This document shows positions 1-7,287 of a stretch of 12,210 nt of DNA, in pieces. The first letter of the stretch is position 1; the number at the start of each line of letters is the position of its first letter. The stretch lies in assembly GCA_946480845.1 (NCBI GenBank), contig CAMLLJ010000070.1:1-12210 (forward strand). Reading direction: 5' to 3'. The notes under the pieces were generated by a model. That model did not search any database, was not told the DNA's origin, and saw nothing but the letters and a program-made list of their open reading frames with translations. The position numbers were made by a program, and so were the translations under genes. Source of the DNA: an uncultured Gemmatimonadota bacterium. GTDB taxonomy: Bacteria > Gemmatimonadota > Gemmatimonadetes > Gemmatimonadales > GWC2-71-9.

Positions 1-171
1 CCCCACACCATCGGCGCCGGCATGGAGCTCTTCCTGGTGAGCCGCAACCTCGAGCGCGTGGCCGACCTCGCCACCAACATCGGCGAGGACGTCGTCTTCC
101 TGGTGGAGGGAAAATCGATCAAGCACCACGCCGAGGACCGGGGCGAGCCGCGGAAGGACCAGGCGCAGTGA
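1..171 (+). CDS. phoU: PhoU phosphate-signalling protein, C-terminal fragment
   Basis: Only the last 56 codons are inside the window; the gene begins to the left. The visible part ends with the typical PhoU helix: MELFLVSRNLERVADLATNI followed by GEDVVFLVEGK. In this family the E/D residues of the R-N-L-E-R-x-A-D-x-A-T-N-I repeat help bind metal clusters. PhoU proteins are cytoplasmic three-helix-bundle repeats that link the Pst phosphate transporter to the PhoR/PhoB kinase pair and restrain phosphate uptake. The stop codon TGA (169-171) overlaps the GTG start of the exopolyphosphatase, forming GTGA, so the two are probably translationally coupled. The short charged tail (KHHAEDRGEPRKDQAQ) is variable and carries no recognisable motif. 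Family assignment is firm; the upstream Pst genes cannot be seen. Confidence 0.9.
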   Translation, partial: PHTIGAGMELFLVSRNLERVADLATNIGEDVVFLVEGKSIKHHAEDRGEPRKDQAQ

Positions 172-1712
172 CGGCCGCCGAGCGCCTGGGCGCGCTCGAC
201 GTCGGGTCCAACTCGATCCGGCTGCTGGTCGCGGAGTACGACCCCGCGGCGGGCATCATCGTGATCGACGAAGTGCGCGACTCGCCCCGGCTCGCCCAGG
301 GGCTGGCCACCACCGGACGCCTCGACGGCGACGCGGTCGAGCGCGCCATGCAGGTGCTCGCCCGCATGCGGGACGTGGCCGAGCGGCGGGGCGTGAGCCG
401 GCTCTCCGCCGTCGCCACCGCTGCGGTGCGCGAGGCCCGGAACGGCGCGGCGTTCGTCGAGCGGGTGCAGTCGGAGCTGGGCATCCCGCTCCGCATCATC
501 GACGCGGAGACCGAGGCGGCGCTCTCCTACCGCTCCGTGGCCCACCACTTCACGCTCACCGACGCGCGCACCATCGTGGCCGATATCGGCGGCGGGAGCC
601 TCGAGCTGATCGGCGCGGTGGACGGGCTGGTCGAGCTCACCACGTCGCTCCCGCTGGGTGCGGTGCGCCTCACCGAGCTGCACCTCGACGAGGGCCGCGA
701 CTCCCTGCGCGGCGTGCGCAAGCTCCGCGCCCACGTCCGGAAGAAGCTCCGCAAGGGGCTCGATGACCGGTCGTGGGGCAAGTCGCGGCTGATCGGGTCG
801 GGCGGCACCTTCACCGCGCTGGCCCGGATGGCGCTCGCGCGGCGCGGCGGGCCGATCCCGGACACCGTGCACGGCGAAACGGTGTCCACCGCCGAAGTCG
901 AGCACCTGCTGGAATGGCTCACCACCAAGTCGCCGGAGCAGCGCCGCGCCGTCGCGGGCCTGAGCCCGCAGCGGGCCGACATCATCCTCGCGGGGCTGGC
1001 CGTCACCGCGGAGCTGCTCGATCTGCTCGACGCGCGCGCCATCACCGTGAGCGCGTTCGGCCTGCGGGACGGGCTGCTGCTGGAGATGGCCGGCGCGGGC
1101 ACGGACCGGCGCCGGGACCCGCTCCGGCTGGTGCGCGAGTTCGCCGAGCGCTGCCAGTGCGACCGCCGCCACGTCGAGCAGGTGCGCCACCTGAGCATGC
1201 TGCTCTTCGACCAGCTCGCGCCCGTCCTCGAGCCCGGGCCCGGCGAGCGCGAGCTGCTGGAGGCCGCGGCCGTGATCCATGACGTGGGCCAGCTGGTGAG
1301 CTACCGGCGGCACCACCATCACAGCTTCCAGCTCATCATGCACGCCGAGCGGCTGCATTTTCCCGCCCGGGAGCGGCTGATCGTGGCGCTGCTCAGCCGC
1401 TATCACCGGAAGTCGGGGCCGACCCGGCACGACGAGGACTACGCCTCGCTCCCGTCCGAGGACCGCGCGCTGGTGCGCCGGCTGAGCGGGATCCTCCGCG
1501 TCGCCGACGGGCTCGACCGCGGCCACACGGCGATCGTGGAGAGCCTCTCCACCACCATCACCGACGACCGTCTGGTGGTGACGGTCGTCCCCCGGTTCGC
1601 CGGGGCCGATCTCGCGCTCGAGTGCTGGGGTGCCTCGCGAAAGGCGGACGTGCTGGAGAAGGCGCTCCGGCGGGACGTCGAGATCAGGACGGCGGTCGCC
1701 CCGCCGGGTTGA
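168..1712 (+). CDS. ppx: Ppx/GppA-family exopolyphosphatase with C-terminal HD domain
   Basis: Predicted to remove terminal phosphate from polyphosphate, or the 5'-phosphate of pppGpp (the two activities are not separable by sequence alone). The 514-aa protein starts with an ASKHA-fold nucleotide-binding domain: phosphate loop 1 DVGSNSIRLL at residues 11-20, a catalytic-Glu region (IDAETEA, 111-117), phosphate loop 2 VADIGGGSLEL (137-147), and a GSGGTFTALARM adenosine/phosphate segment near 210-221. From about residue 325 an HD-type domain follows, with AAAVIHDVGQ (366-375; His371-Asp372), a HHHH stretch at 382-385, and LRVADGLDRGH at 443-453. This is the long Ppx architecture, like the E. 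coli enzyme of about 510 aa. GTG at 168 is the only start fitting the N-terminus, and it overlaps the phoU stop by 4 bases. The 3' end overlaps the convergent M48-like gene by 29 bases. Phosphate-starvation control with phoU is likely but no Pho box is visible here. Confidence 0.93.
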   Translation: MTAAERLGALDVGSNSIRLLVAEYDPAAGIIVIDEVRDSPRLAQGLATTGRLDGDAVERAMQVLARMRDVAERRGVSRLSAVATAAVREARNGAAFVERVQSELGIPLRIIDAETEAALSYRSVAHHFTLTDARTIVADIGGGSLELIGAVDGLVELTTSLPLGAVRLTELHLDEGRDSLRGVRKLRAHVRKKLRKGLDDRSWGKSRLIGSGGTFTALARMALARRGGPIPDTVHGETVSTAEVEHLLEWLTTKSPEQRRAVAGLSPQRADIILAGLAVTAELLDLLDARAITVSAFGLRDGLLLEMAGAGTDRRRDPLRLVREFAERCQCDRRHVEQVRHLSMLLFDQLAPVLEPGPGERELLEAAAVIHDVGQLVSYRRHHHHSFQLIMHAERLHFPARERLIVALLSRYHRKSGPTRHDEDYASLPSEDRALVRRLSGILRVADGLDRGHTAIVESLSTTITDDRLVVTVVPRFAGADLALECWGASRKADVLEKALRRDVEIRTAVAPPG

Positions 1713-3213
1713 GGAAGACCCAGGCGAGCAGCTTCCAGAAGAGCAGCAGCATCCCCATGGCCATCGCCAGGCTCGCCGCGAGCAGCACGCCGCTCATCAG
1801 GATGCCCAGCACTCCCATCGACACCGCGAACGCCAGCTCCCTCGGCGAGCCCAGGTCCCGGCGCAGCCGCGCCGCGAAGGGCACGGCAGGGCCCGCAGCG
1901 CCGGTCGCCCCGAGCGTGGCCAGGTGCTCGAGCCGCGGCGCCGTCTCCAGCCGCATGCCGATGATCTGGCCCGCCCCCACCGCCTTATCCACGTTGCCCT
2001 CCTCGATGCCCACCCACGCCACGAAGAGGAAGTTGACGGGCCAGCCCTCGGGCACAACGATGTCCGAGTCGCCCAGTTTGCGCACCGCCCCGGCGAGCGC
2101 CTCGGGGTGGCGGGTGAGCTGGACTGCCGTCGCGTCGGCAAGCCGGCGCCGGGCCCGCCACATTGCGGCCAGCCAGGGACCGAACCCGATCGTGGTGAAG
2201 AGCGCCGACGCATGCCGCGCAGTGATCGAGGCGATGCCGACCGTGGCGAGCAGCGGTCCGAGCACCAGCACGCCGTAGAGCACGCCCAGGCAGCTCTCCG
2301 GCTGGAAGGCGGTGGCCACTTCCATCGGGTCGGCGTCCCCCGCGACCAGCAGGCGCTCAATGACCGAGTCCGCCTCGCCGGGGCGCAGCGTGCCGCGCAG
2401 GCTCCGGGCGGCGGCCACCGAGAAGTCGCGCACGAGCAGCCGCTGGCGCTTCCAGAGCACCGACTCGAGCATCGCGGTGACCAGGCCCCAGGTCTCGATC
2501 ACCGAAAGCACGACCGCCGCGATCTCGAGGTCGCCGTTCCCCACCGAGCCGACCAGGTGCGCCACCATCGCCTGGCGCTCGTCCCGGCTCATGCGCGCGA
2601 GGAACCCCTCGGTGGCCAGGATCGTGGCATCGCCCGTGGTGAGCCCGATCGCGACGATGTTCACCGCCGGCGACTCGATGATCCGCACGGCCGGCACCGG
2701 CACGCCCGCGGCCACCGCCATCTCCTGCACCACGTTGGCGAGCTGCTGCTCGGCGAGCACGCCGGGGTCGGGCTCCCGCGACGGAAGCCGCCGCAGGATG
2801 GTGCCCGCGCCGGCCGCGCGGGAGAGCCGGCGCACCAGCGGCCAGGCCAGCAGCATGAGCAGCGATCCCGGCGCGAGCAGCAGGAGCGCCAGGGTTCCCC
2901 ACGGGACGTCGGCCGGACGACCGCGCACCGCGTCCCACACTTCCGGCAGCGCGAGGGCGGTGCGCCGGAGGCTCTCCCACTGCTCCGGCGAGAGCGGCGC
3001 CATCAGGTCCGCGAGGTAGGCGAGCAGCAGCACGCCACCCAGGAGCAGCGGCGAGATCACTGCGCCGAGCGGGAGCCCCGCCACGGCGACGGCAATGGCG
3101 CCCACCACGGAAAACCGCCGGCTTCGCCGGCGGTTGCGTCGCTGCTCATCGAGGAAGTGCCGGCGATCTGCCGGCCGTGGCGGCGAGCTCAGCGGGGACG
3201 CAGCGTGCGCCAT
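1684..3213 (-). CDS. M48 (HtpX-like) membrane protein with a lost zinc site; probable pseudo-peptidase
   Basis: The 509-aa protein has the layout of membrane M48 peptidases. A basic N-terminal segment (HFLDEQRRNRRRSRRF, 19-34) precedes two membrane spans (about 36-67 and 105-126). A peptidase-like core with further hydrophobic helices follows (about 230-253 and 305-350), and a long C-terminal hydrophobic stretch lies at 460-501. Family landmarks are recognisable: AVNIVAIG and ILATEGFL before the active site, then MVAHLVGSVGNGD (216-228), and RRRLADATAVQLTRHPEALA (355-374). In active relatives these read HExxHxxNGD and R-E-x-L-A-D. Here HExxH is His219-Leu-Val-Gly-Ser223, and the third ligand Glu is Arg356. 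The reading frame is intact, so this looks like a maintained pseudo-enzyme, perhaps a membrane scaffold or regulator, rather than a decayed gene. The ATG at 3213 lies inside the upstream 48-aa gene (25-base overlap), which suggests translational coupling. The chosen start is supported by the conserved F-L-D-E-Q-x-R segment just after it; TTG/GTG starts further upstream are not excluded. Confidence 0.82.
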   Translation of the reverse strand: MAHAASPLSSPPRPADRRHFLDEQRRNRRRSRRFSVVGAIAVAVAGLPLGAVISPLLLGGVLLLAYLADLMAPLSPEQWESLRRTALALPEVWDAVRGRPADVPWGTLALLLLAPGSLLMLLAWPLVRRLSRAAGAGTILRRLPSREPDPGVLAEQQLANVVQEMAVAAGVPVPAVRIIESPAVNIVAIGLTTGDATILATEGFLARMSRDERQAMVAHLVGSVGNGDLEIAAVVLSVIETWGLVTAMLESVLWKRQRLLVRDFSVAAARSLRGTLRPGEADSVIERLLVAGDADPMEVATAFQPESCLGVLYGVLVLGPLLATVGIASITARHASALFTTIGFGPWLAAMWRARRRLADATAVQLTRHPEALAGAVRKLGDSDIVVPEGWPVNFLFVAWVGIEEGNVDKAVGAGQIIGMRLETAPRLEHLATLGATGAAGPAVPFAARLRRDLGSPRELAFAVSMGVLGILMSGVLLAASLAMAMGMLLLFWKLLAWVFLNPAGRPPS

Positions 3214-3335
3214 ACCATCCAGACGAGCACGGCGACCGCAAGCAACGGGATCACCGTCTCCGGCCGGGCGTGCGCGGACCACCCGCGCACGAGGCGCACG
3301 GCACTCTCCGCGGAGAGCATGGCGTACTCTACCAT
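3189..3335 (-). CDS. 48-aa single-pass membrane peptide, unrecognised
   Basis: A short gene between the ALDH16 gene and the M48-like gene. The product is 48 aa: a charged N-terminal half (MVEYAMLSAESAVRLVRGW), then one hydrophobic span at about 28-42 (TVIPLLAVAVLVWMVW) and a basic end (RTLRPR), which predicts a cytoplasmic C-terminus. A Shine-Dalgarno-like GGAG (plus-strand complement at 3344-3347) sits 8 bases before the ATG, inside the last codons of the ALDH16 gene, whose TAG stop is only 3 bases upstream. The gene's own stop overlaps the start of the M48-like gene by 25 bases. Tight packing on both sides and a usable ribosome site favour a real gene in the same transcript. No family recognised; a small subunit or partner of the M48-like membrane protein is a guess from position only. 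Confidence 0.55.
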   Translation of the reverse strand: MVEYAMLSAESAVRLVRGWSAHARPETVIPLLAVAVLVWMVWRTLRPR

Positions 3336-3338
3336 GGC

Positions 3339-5774
3339 CTATTCTCCGTAAGGCACCCAGATGTTCTTGACCTGCGTGGCGTGCTCGAGGAACTCGCGTC
3401 CCTCGCCCTGCACCGGGTCGAACCAGTCGCGCGTCCGGCCGTATGTCGCCCAGGTCCGCTTCATGTTGCCGGCCGAGAGGCGCTCGACTTCGGCGGCGCC
3501 CTCGCGGGGCCCGAAGTGCCAGATCCCGTCCACGTCGTCGTGGGCCGCGAGCACGGGCGCCAGCTCGGCGTGGGTGCCGGTGACGATGTTGATCACGCCC
3601 GCGGGGACGTCCGAGGTCTCCAGGACCTGGTAGAAATCGGTGGCGGCGAGGGGCCAGCGCTCCGACGGCACCGCCACGACGCGATTGCCCATCGCCACAG
3701 CCGGCATCACCGTGGAGACGAAGCCGAGCAGCGGCATCTCCCCGGGACAGATCACCCCCATGGTGCCGAGCGCCTCGGGCATCGCCAGGGTCACGTTCCG
3801 GAATGGGGTGTGATGCACGTACCCGTCCCACTTGTCGGCCCAGGCGGCGCAGGAGTAGAGCCGCTCGATCGAGGCCTCCACCTCGCGCACGGCCTCGGCC
3901 CGCTCGCCGGTGAGCGATGCGAGGCGGTGGGCGAACTCGTCCGCGCGCGCCGCGAGGTTCTCGGCGATGTAGTAGAGCACCTGCGCCCGGTTGTGCGCGG
4001 TGCCGCGCGTCCAGGCCGCGGCGGCGCGCGCCGCCTCGACCGCGTTGCGGATGTCCTTGCGATTGCCGGCACCCACCTCGCCCGCGGCGCTGCCGTCGGC
4101 GTTCCGGATCGCCAGGCTGTAGCCGGAGTCCGGGCGCGCCTGCCTGCCGCCGATGTAGAGCTTGGCCGTGCGGTCGATCGGCGGAAGGGCGTGGCCCGGG
4201 CCGCTGCGGGCGGCCGCCGCCGCCCCGCGCGGTGCGCGGCGGCGAGCCGTGGCGTCCCGCGCGCGGCCGGAGCGCCCGTTCCGCCGGGCGGAATCGGCCT
4301 CCTTCTCCCACCGGGGCGCGACGTATTCGCGGAGCCCTTCCCGACCGCCCTCCCGGCCGAACCCGCTCTCGCGATAGCCGCCGAAGCCCGACGCTGCGTC
4401 GAACATGTTGGTGCAGTTCACCCACACCGTTCCTGCCGCGAGCTTCGGCGCCACATCGAGCGCCAGGTTCACGCTCTCGCTCCAGACGCTGGCCGCGAGG
4501 CCATAGCGCGTGTTGTTGGCCAGCTCGACCGCCTCGGCGGGAGTGCGGAAGGTCATCAGCACCACGACCGGGCCGAAGATCTCCACCTGCGCGATCGTGG
4601 CGGACGGGGACACGTCGGTGAAGAGCGTGGGCGGGAAGAAGTAGCCCTCGCGCGGGCAGCTCCACGACGGCTGCCACATCGTCGCTCCTTCATCCCTGCC
4701 CTGCTGCACCAGACCGGCGATCCGCTCGAGCTGCACCGGGGCCACGATCGCGCCGATGTCGACGGCCTTGTCCAGCGGATCGCCGACCCGGAGCGTCTCC
4801 ATCCGCGCGCGCAGCTTCTCCACCAGCCGCCCGGCGATGCCTTCCTGCGCGAGGATGCGCGAGCCGGCGCAGCAGACCTGGCCCTGGTTGAACCAGATCG
4901 CGTCCACCACGCCCTCGACCACGCTGTCGAGGTCGGCGTCGTCGAAGACGATGAACGGGGACTTCCCGCCCAGCTCCAGCGACAGCTTCTTGCCGGATCC
5001 GGCCGTGGCCACGCGGATCAGCCGGCCGACGTCGGTCGAGCCGGTGAAGGCGATCTTGTCCACGCCGGGATGCGCCACCAGCGCCTCGCCGGTGCGGCCG
5101 TCGCCGGTGACGATATTGACCACGCCCGGCGGGAGCCCCGCCTCGCGGCAGACGTGCGCGAAGAGCAGCGCGGTGAGCGACGTGAACTCGGCGGGCTTGA
5201 GCACCACCGTGTTTCCCATCGCGAGTGCCGGCGCAATCTTCCACGCCAGCATCAGCAGCGGGAAGTTCCAGGGGATGATCTGGCCCACGACACCCACCGG
5301 CACGCTGTCGGGGAGCTCCTGGTCCCGGAGCTGTGCCCACCCGGCATGGTGGTAGAAGTGCCGCGCGACCAGCGGGATGTCGATGTCGCGGGACTCGCGG
5401 ATCGGCTTCCCGTTGTCCAGCGTCTCGAGCACCGCGAAGAGCCGCGAGTGCTTCTGCACGTGGCGGGCGAGCGCGTAGAGGTGCCGGGCGCGCACGTGGC
5501 CGCCGGCCGCCTCCCAGTCCGGCTGCGCCGCGCGCGCCGCGCGCACGGCCTCGTCCACATCGGCCGCCGACCCCTGCGCCACCATCGCCAGCGGTTTCGC
5601 CGTGGCGGGATTCACCGTTTCGAAGTACTCGCCGTCGGCAGGAGGGAACCAGTCGCCGCCGATGAAATGGTCCAGCCGCCCGCCCCGCTCCTCGATCCAC
5701 GCGTGCGCGCGCGACGCCGCTTCGGGGGCGGGGCCGTAGGACATGGAGTCGAAGATCTGCGGGATAGTGGACAA
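3339..5774 (-). CDS. ALDH16-type double-domain aldehyde dehydrogenase
   Basis: An NAD(P)-dependent aldehyde dehydrogenase of the ALDH16 group, which joins a complete ALDH domain to a partial second one. Length, 811 aa, matches the roughly 800 aa of that family. Domain 1 (about 30-490) has PWNFP at 168-172 with Asn170, the general-base Glu267 in LELGG, and catalytic Cys301 in FNQGQVCCAGSR; it appears active. An Arg/Ala-rich linker (about 491-530) leads to domain 2 (about 535-811). Domain 2 resembles an ALDH fold (MGVICPGEMPLLGFV, AMGNRVVAVPSE, GVINIVTG) but lacks the Cys and Glu motifs. The C-terminal AGNMKRTWATYGR and NIWVPYGE segments match the end of human ALDH16A1. The start is TTG at 5774: the family-conserved IFDSMSYGPAPE begins upstream of the first ATG (5744), and deoC's in-frame stop at 5811-5813 leaves little room. 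No clear ribosome site precedes it. Probable role: oxidising acetaldehyde from DeoC. Physiological substrates of ALDH16 are poorly known. Confidence 0.92.
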   Translation of the reverse strand: MSTIPQIFDSMSYGPAPEAASRAHAWIEERGGRLDHFIGGDWFPPADGEYFETVNPATAKPLAMVAQGSAADVDEAVRAARAAQPDWEAAGGHVRARHLYALARHVQKHSRLFAVLETLDNGKPIRESRDIDIPLVARHFYHHAGWAQLRDQELPDSVPVGVVGQIIPWNFPLLMLAWKIAPALAMGNTVVLKPAEFTSLTALLFAHVCREAGLPPGVVNIVTGDGRTGEALVAHPGVDKIAFTGSTDVGRLIRVATAGSGKKLSLELGGKSPFIVFDDADLDSVVEGVVDAIWFNQGQVCCAGSRILAQEGIAGRLVEKLRARMETLRVGDPLDKAVDIGAIVAPVQLERIAGLVQQGRDEGATMWQPSWSCPREGYFFPPTLFTDVSPSATIAQVEIFGPVVVLMTFRTPAEAVELANNTRYGLAASVWSESVNLALDVAPKLAAGTVWVNCTNMFDAASGFGGYRESGFGREGGREGLREYVAPRWEKEADSARRNGRSGRARDATARRRAPRGAAAAARSGPGHALPPIDRTAKLYIGGRQARPDSGYSLAIRNADGSAAGEVGAGNRKDIRNAVEAARAAAAWTRGTAHNRAQVLYYIAENLAARADEFAHRLASLTGERAEAVREVEASIERLYSCAAWADKWDGYVHHTPFRNVTLAMPEALGTMGVICPGEMPLLGFVSTVMPAVAMGNRVVAVPSERWPLAATDFYQVLETSDVPAGVINIVTGTHAELAPVLAAHDDVDGIWHFGPREGAAEVERLSAGNMKRTWATYGRTRDWFDPVQGEGREFLEHATQVKNIWVPYGE

Positions 5775-5794
5775 GGGGTCAGGGGTCAGGGGTT
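5774..5794. repeat. Three tandem heptads between deoC and the ALDH16 gene
   Basis: On the plus strand the sequence reads AGGGGTC, AGGGGTC, AGGGGTT: three units of 7 bases, the last with one change. It fills much of the 36-base gap between the deoC stop and the TTG start of the ALDH16 gene and touches the start codon. The repeat replaces any Shine-Dalgarno sequence on the coding strand, which is C-rich here. It may simply be slippage-prone spacer DNA. Confidence 0.8.
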
Positions 5795-5810
5795 GGGACC
5801 AGGGCGCGGG

Positions 5811-6818
5811 TCAGCCCATTGGGTGGCGGTAGTCAGCGGAATACCGGCCCGTGGCGAAATGCTCCAGCTGCCGCTCGATGTCGGTGAGCAGCGTGCTTGC
5901 GCCGAAGCGGAACAGCTCGCTGCCGAGCCAGGGGCGGCCCAGCTCTTCCTTCATCAGGCTGAGCCAGGTGAGCGCGTCCTTGGCCGTGCGAATGCCGCCG
6001 GCGGGCTTGAAGCCCACGCGGTGGCCGGTCCGGTCGAGGTACTCGCGGATCATCCGGGTCATCACGAGGCCCACCGGCAGGACGGCGTTGACGCCCTCCT
6101 TGCCGGTGGAGGTCTTGATGAAGTCGGCGCCCGCCATCATGCAGACGAGGCTCGCGCGCGCCACGTTGCGCAGCGTGCCCAGCTCGCCGGTGGCCAGGAT
6201 GGTCTTGATGTGCGCGTCGCCGCTCGCGTCGCGGAAGGCGCGCACCTCGTCGTAGAGCGCCGGCCAGTCGCCCGTGAGCACGTGGGCGCGCGTGATCACG
6301 ATGTCGATCTCGTCGGCGCCGGCGCGGACCGAGGCGCGGATCTCGTCCACCCGCTGCTGAAACGGCGAGAGGCCCGCCGGGAACCCGGTGGAGACGGCGG
6401 CGACCGGAATGCCGCTCCCGGCAAGGGCCTCGACCGCCGTCTCGATCATGGCGTGGTAGACGCAGACCGCCGCGACCCGGATCGGCAGCCCCTCGGCGCC
6501 GAGCGCCGCGATTAAATCGGGGCGGACCGGCTGCCGCGCCTTGGCGCAGAGGCGCCGCACCCGGCCGGGCGTATCGTCGCCGGAGAGTGTGGTGAGGTCC
6601 ATGAGGGTGACGGCGCGCAGCAGCCAGGCGGCCTGCCACTGCTTCTTCACCGTCCGGCGGGTGCCGAGCGCGGCCGCCCGGCGCTCCACCGCACTCCGGT
6701 TGACGCGCACGTCCCGCACCCAGTCGAGCTCGAGCGGGATGCCGGGATTGCGGGGAGCGAATGGCAGGTCCAGGCCGCCGGTGACGGCGTTCGGACTGCC
6801 TTCCGTCGTGCGCGCCAT
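5811..6818 (-). CDS. deoC: Deoxyribose-phosphate aldolase, eukaryote-like long form
   Basis: Cleaves 2-deoxyribose-5-phosphate into acetaldehyde and glyceraldehyde-3-phosphate, the last step in using the sugar of deoxynucleosides. The 335-aa protein follows the human DERA pattern closely: RRTVKKQWQAAWLLRAVTL (54-72), DLTTLSGDDT (74-83), the proton-relay Asp172 in DEIDIVI, LKTILATGELGTL-like HIKTILATGELGTL (203-216), the Schiff-base Lys235 in DFIKTSTGKE, and Lys271 in GFKPAGGIR. The end (LFRFGASTLLTDIERQ, GRYSADY) is also family-specific. It is longer than the 220-260 aa common for bacterial DeoC because of an N-terminal extension of about 50 residues that this branch shares in part. ATG at 6818 is chosen; no strong ribosome site is seen. 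The lipoprotein gene lies 50 bases upstream and ALDH16 36 bases downstream, so acetaldehyde could be passed on to that enzyme. Confidence 0.95.
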   Translation of the reverse strand: MARTTEGSPNAVTGGLDLPFAPRNPGIPLELDWVRDVRVNRSAVERRAAALGTRRTVKKQWQAAWLLRAVTLMDLTTLSGDDTPGRVRRLCAKARQPVRPDLIAALGAEGLPIRVAAVCVYHAMIETAVEALAGSGIPVAAVSTGFPAGLSPFQQRVDEIRASVRAGADEIDIVITRAHVLTGDWPALYDEVRAFRDASGDAHIKTILATGELGTLRNVARASLVCMMAGADFIKTSTGKEGVNAVLPVGLVMTRMIREYLDRTGHRVGFKPAGGIRTAKDALTWLSLMKEELGRPWLGSELFRFGASTLLTDIERQLEHFATGRYSADYRHPMG

Positions 6819-6868
6819 GTGGGGTCCGGGAGGGGTCACCGGAAAGATAGCAGATCGCCCGCGGACGG

Positions 6869-7189
6869 CTATCGTCGGCCCGGGTCCCCCCGCCCGGCCC
6901 GCCGGAGCGAGTCGGCGCGGGCGCTGTCGGCGCGGGCGAGGCTGTCGAGCAGGAAGGCGGCCCGGAGGGAATCGGCCTTGTCGGGGGTCAGGTCCGTCCG
7001 GGTCTCGGGCCTGGGTGGGTCCTGGCCCGCGGGACGGGCGGCCGTCCCCGTCGGCTGCGCCGGGTTCGGCACCCCGGGCGCGGGGCGCGGATCGGACCAC
7101 GCACCGGCGCACCCGGCGCCCAGAGTGGCAAGCGCGGCGACGGCCATCAGGGCCAGCGCCTGTTGGAAGACCGCAACCCGGTACTTCAT
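6869..7189 (-). CDS. Small lipoprotein with ADS-rich helical tail
   Basis: The 106-aa product begins with a type II signal peptide: MKYR, a hydrophobic core (about 11-23), then the lipobox LGAGC with the lipidated Cys at 27. After a Pro/Ala-rich, probably unstructured stretch (32-65), a charged helical segment appears: TPDKADSLRAAFLLDSLARA then DSARADSLRRAGR, with DS spaced 5-11 residues apart. No enzymatic domain is seen. Such ADSLRR-type repeats often occur in exported proteins of Gemmatimonadota, an impression rather than a search result. The gene sits between rhomboid (96-base gap) and deoC (50-base gap) on the same strand. Function unknown; the lipidation call is strong, and start and frame are supported by the signal peptide. 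Confidence 0.75.
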   Translation of the reverse strand: MKYRVAVFQQALALMAVAALATLGAGCAGAWSDPRPAPGVPNPAQPTGTAARPAGQDPPRPETRTDLTPDKADSLRAAFLLDSLARADSARADSLRRAGRGDPGRR

Positions 7190-7250
7190 GTACCCGAATC
7201 TGGGGCGCCGTCCCGGGCCGCATTGTGCGGAGGCTCACACCGTCGGGGGC

Positions 7251-7287
7251 CCGCGCCAGGTGCACGCTGCCGCGCCAGGTGCACGCT
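7251..7287. repeat. Two tandem copies of an 18-base unit at the rhomboid 3' end
   Basis: CCGCGCCAGGTGCACGCT occurs at 7251-7268 and again, identical, at 7270-7287, with one base between (period 19). The second copy covers part of the rhomboid stop codon (7286-7288); the first lies fully in the spacer before the lipoprotein gene. Looks like a recent slippage duplication. Confidence 0.9.

Noticed and set aside
1310..1325. HHHH run in the exopolyphosphatase, resembling a tag
   Set aside because: It lies inside the HD domain where His-rich segments are natural; no vector sequence is near.
3214..4677. Upstream extension of the M48-like frame to 997 codons
   Set aside because: The extra part is an out-of-frame reading of ALDH16, rich in Arg/Gly/Ala; the real start is at 3213, next to the family's N-terminal segment.
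3177..6515. Plus-strand open frame of 1112 codons opposite ALDH16 and deoC
   Set aside because: It is antisense to two strongly recognised genes; its product is His/Arg/Gly/Ala-rich with no domain, the usual mirror of GC-rich codon use.
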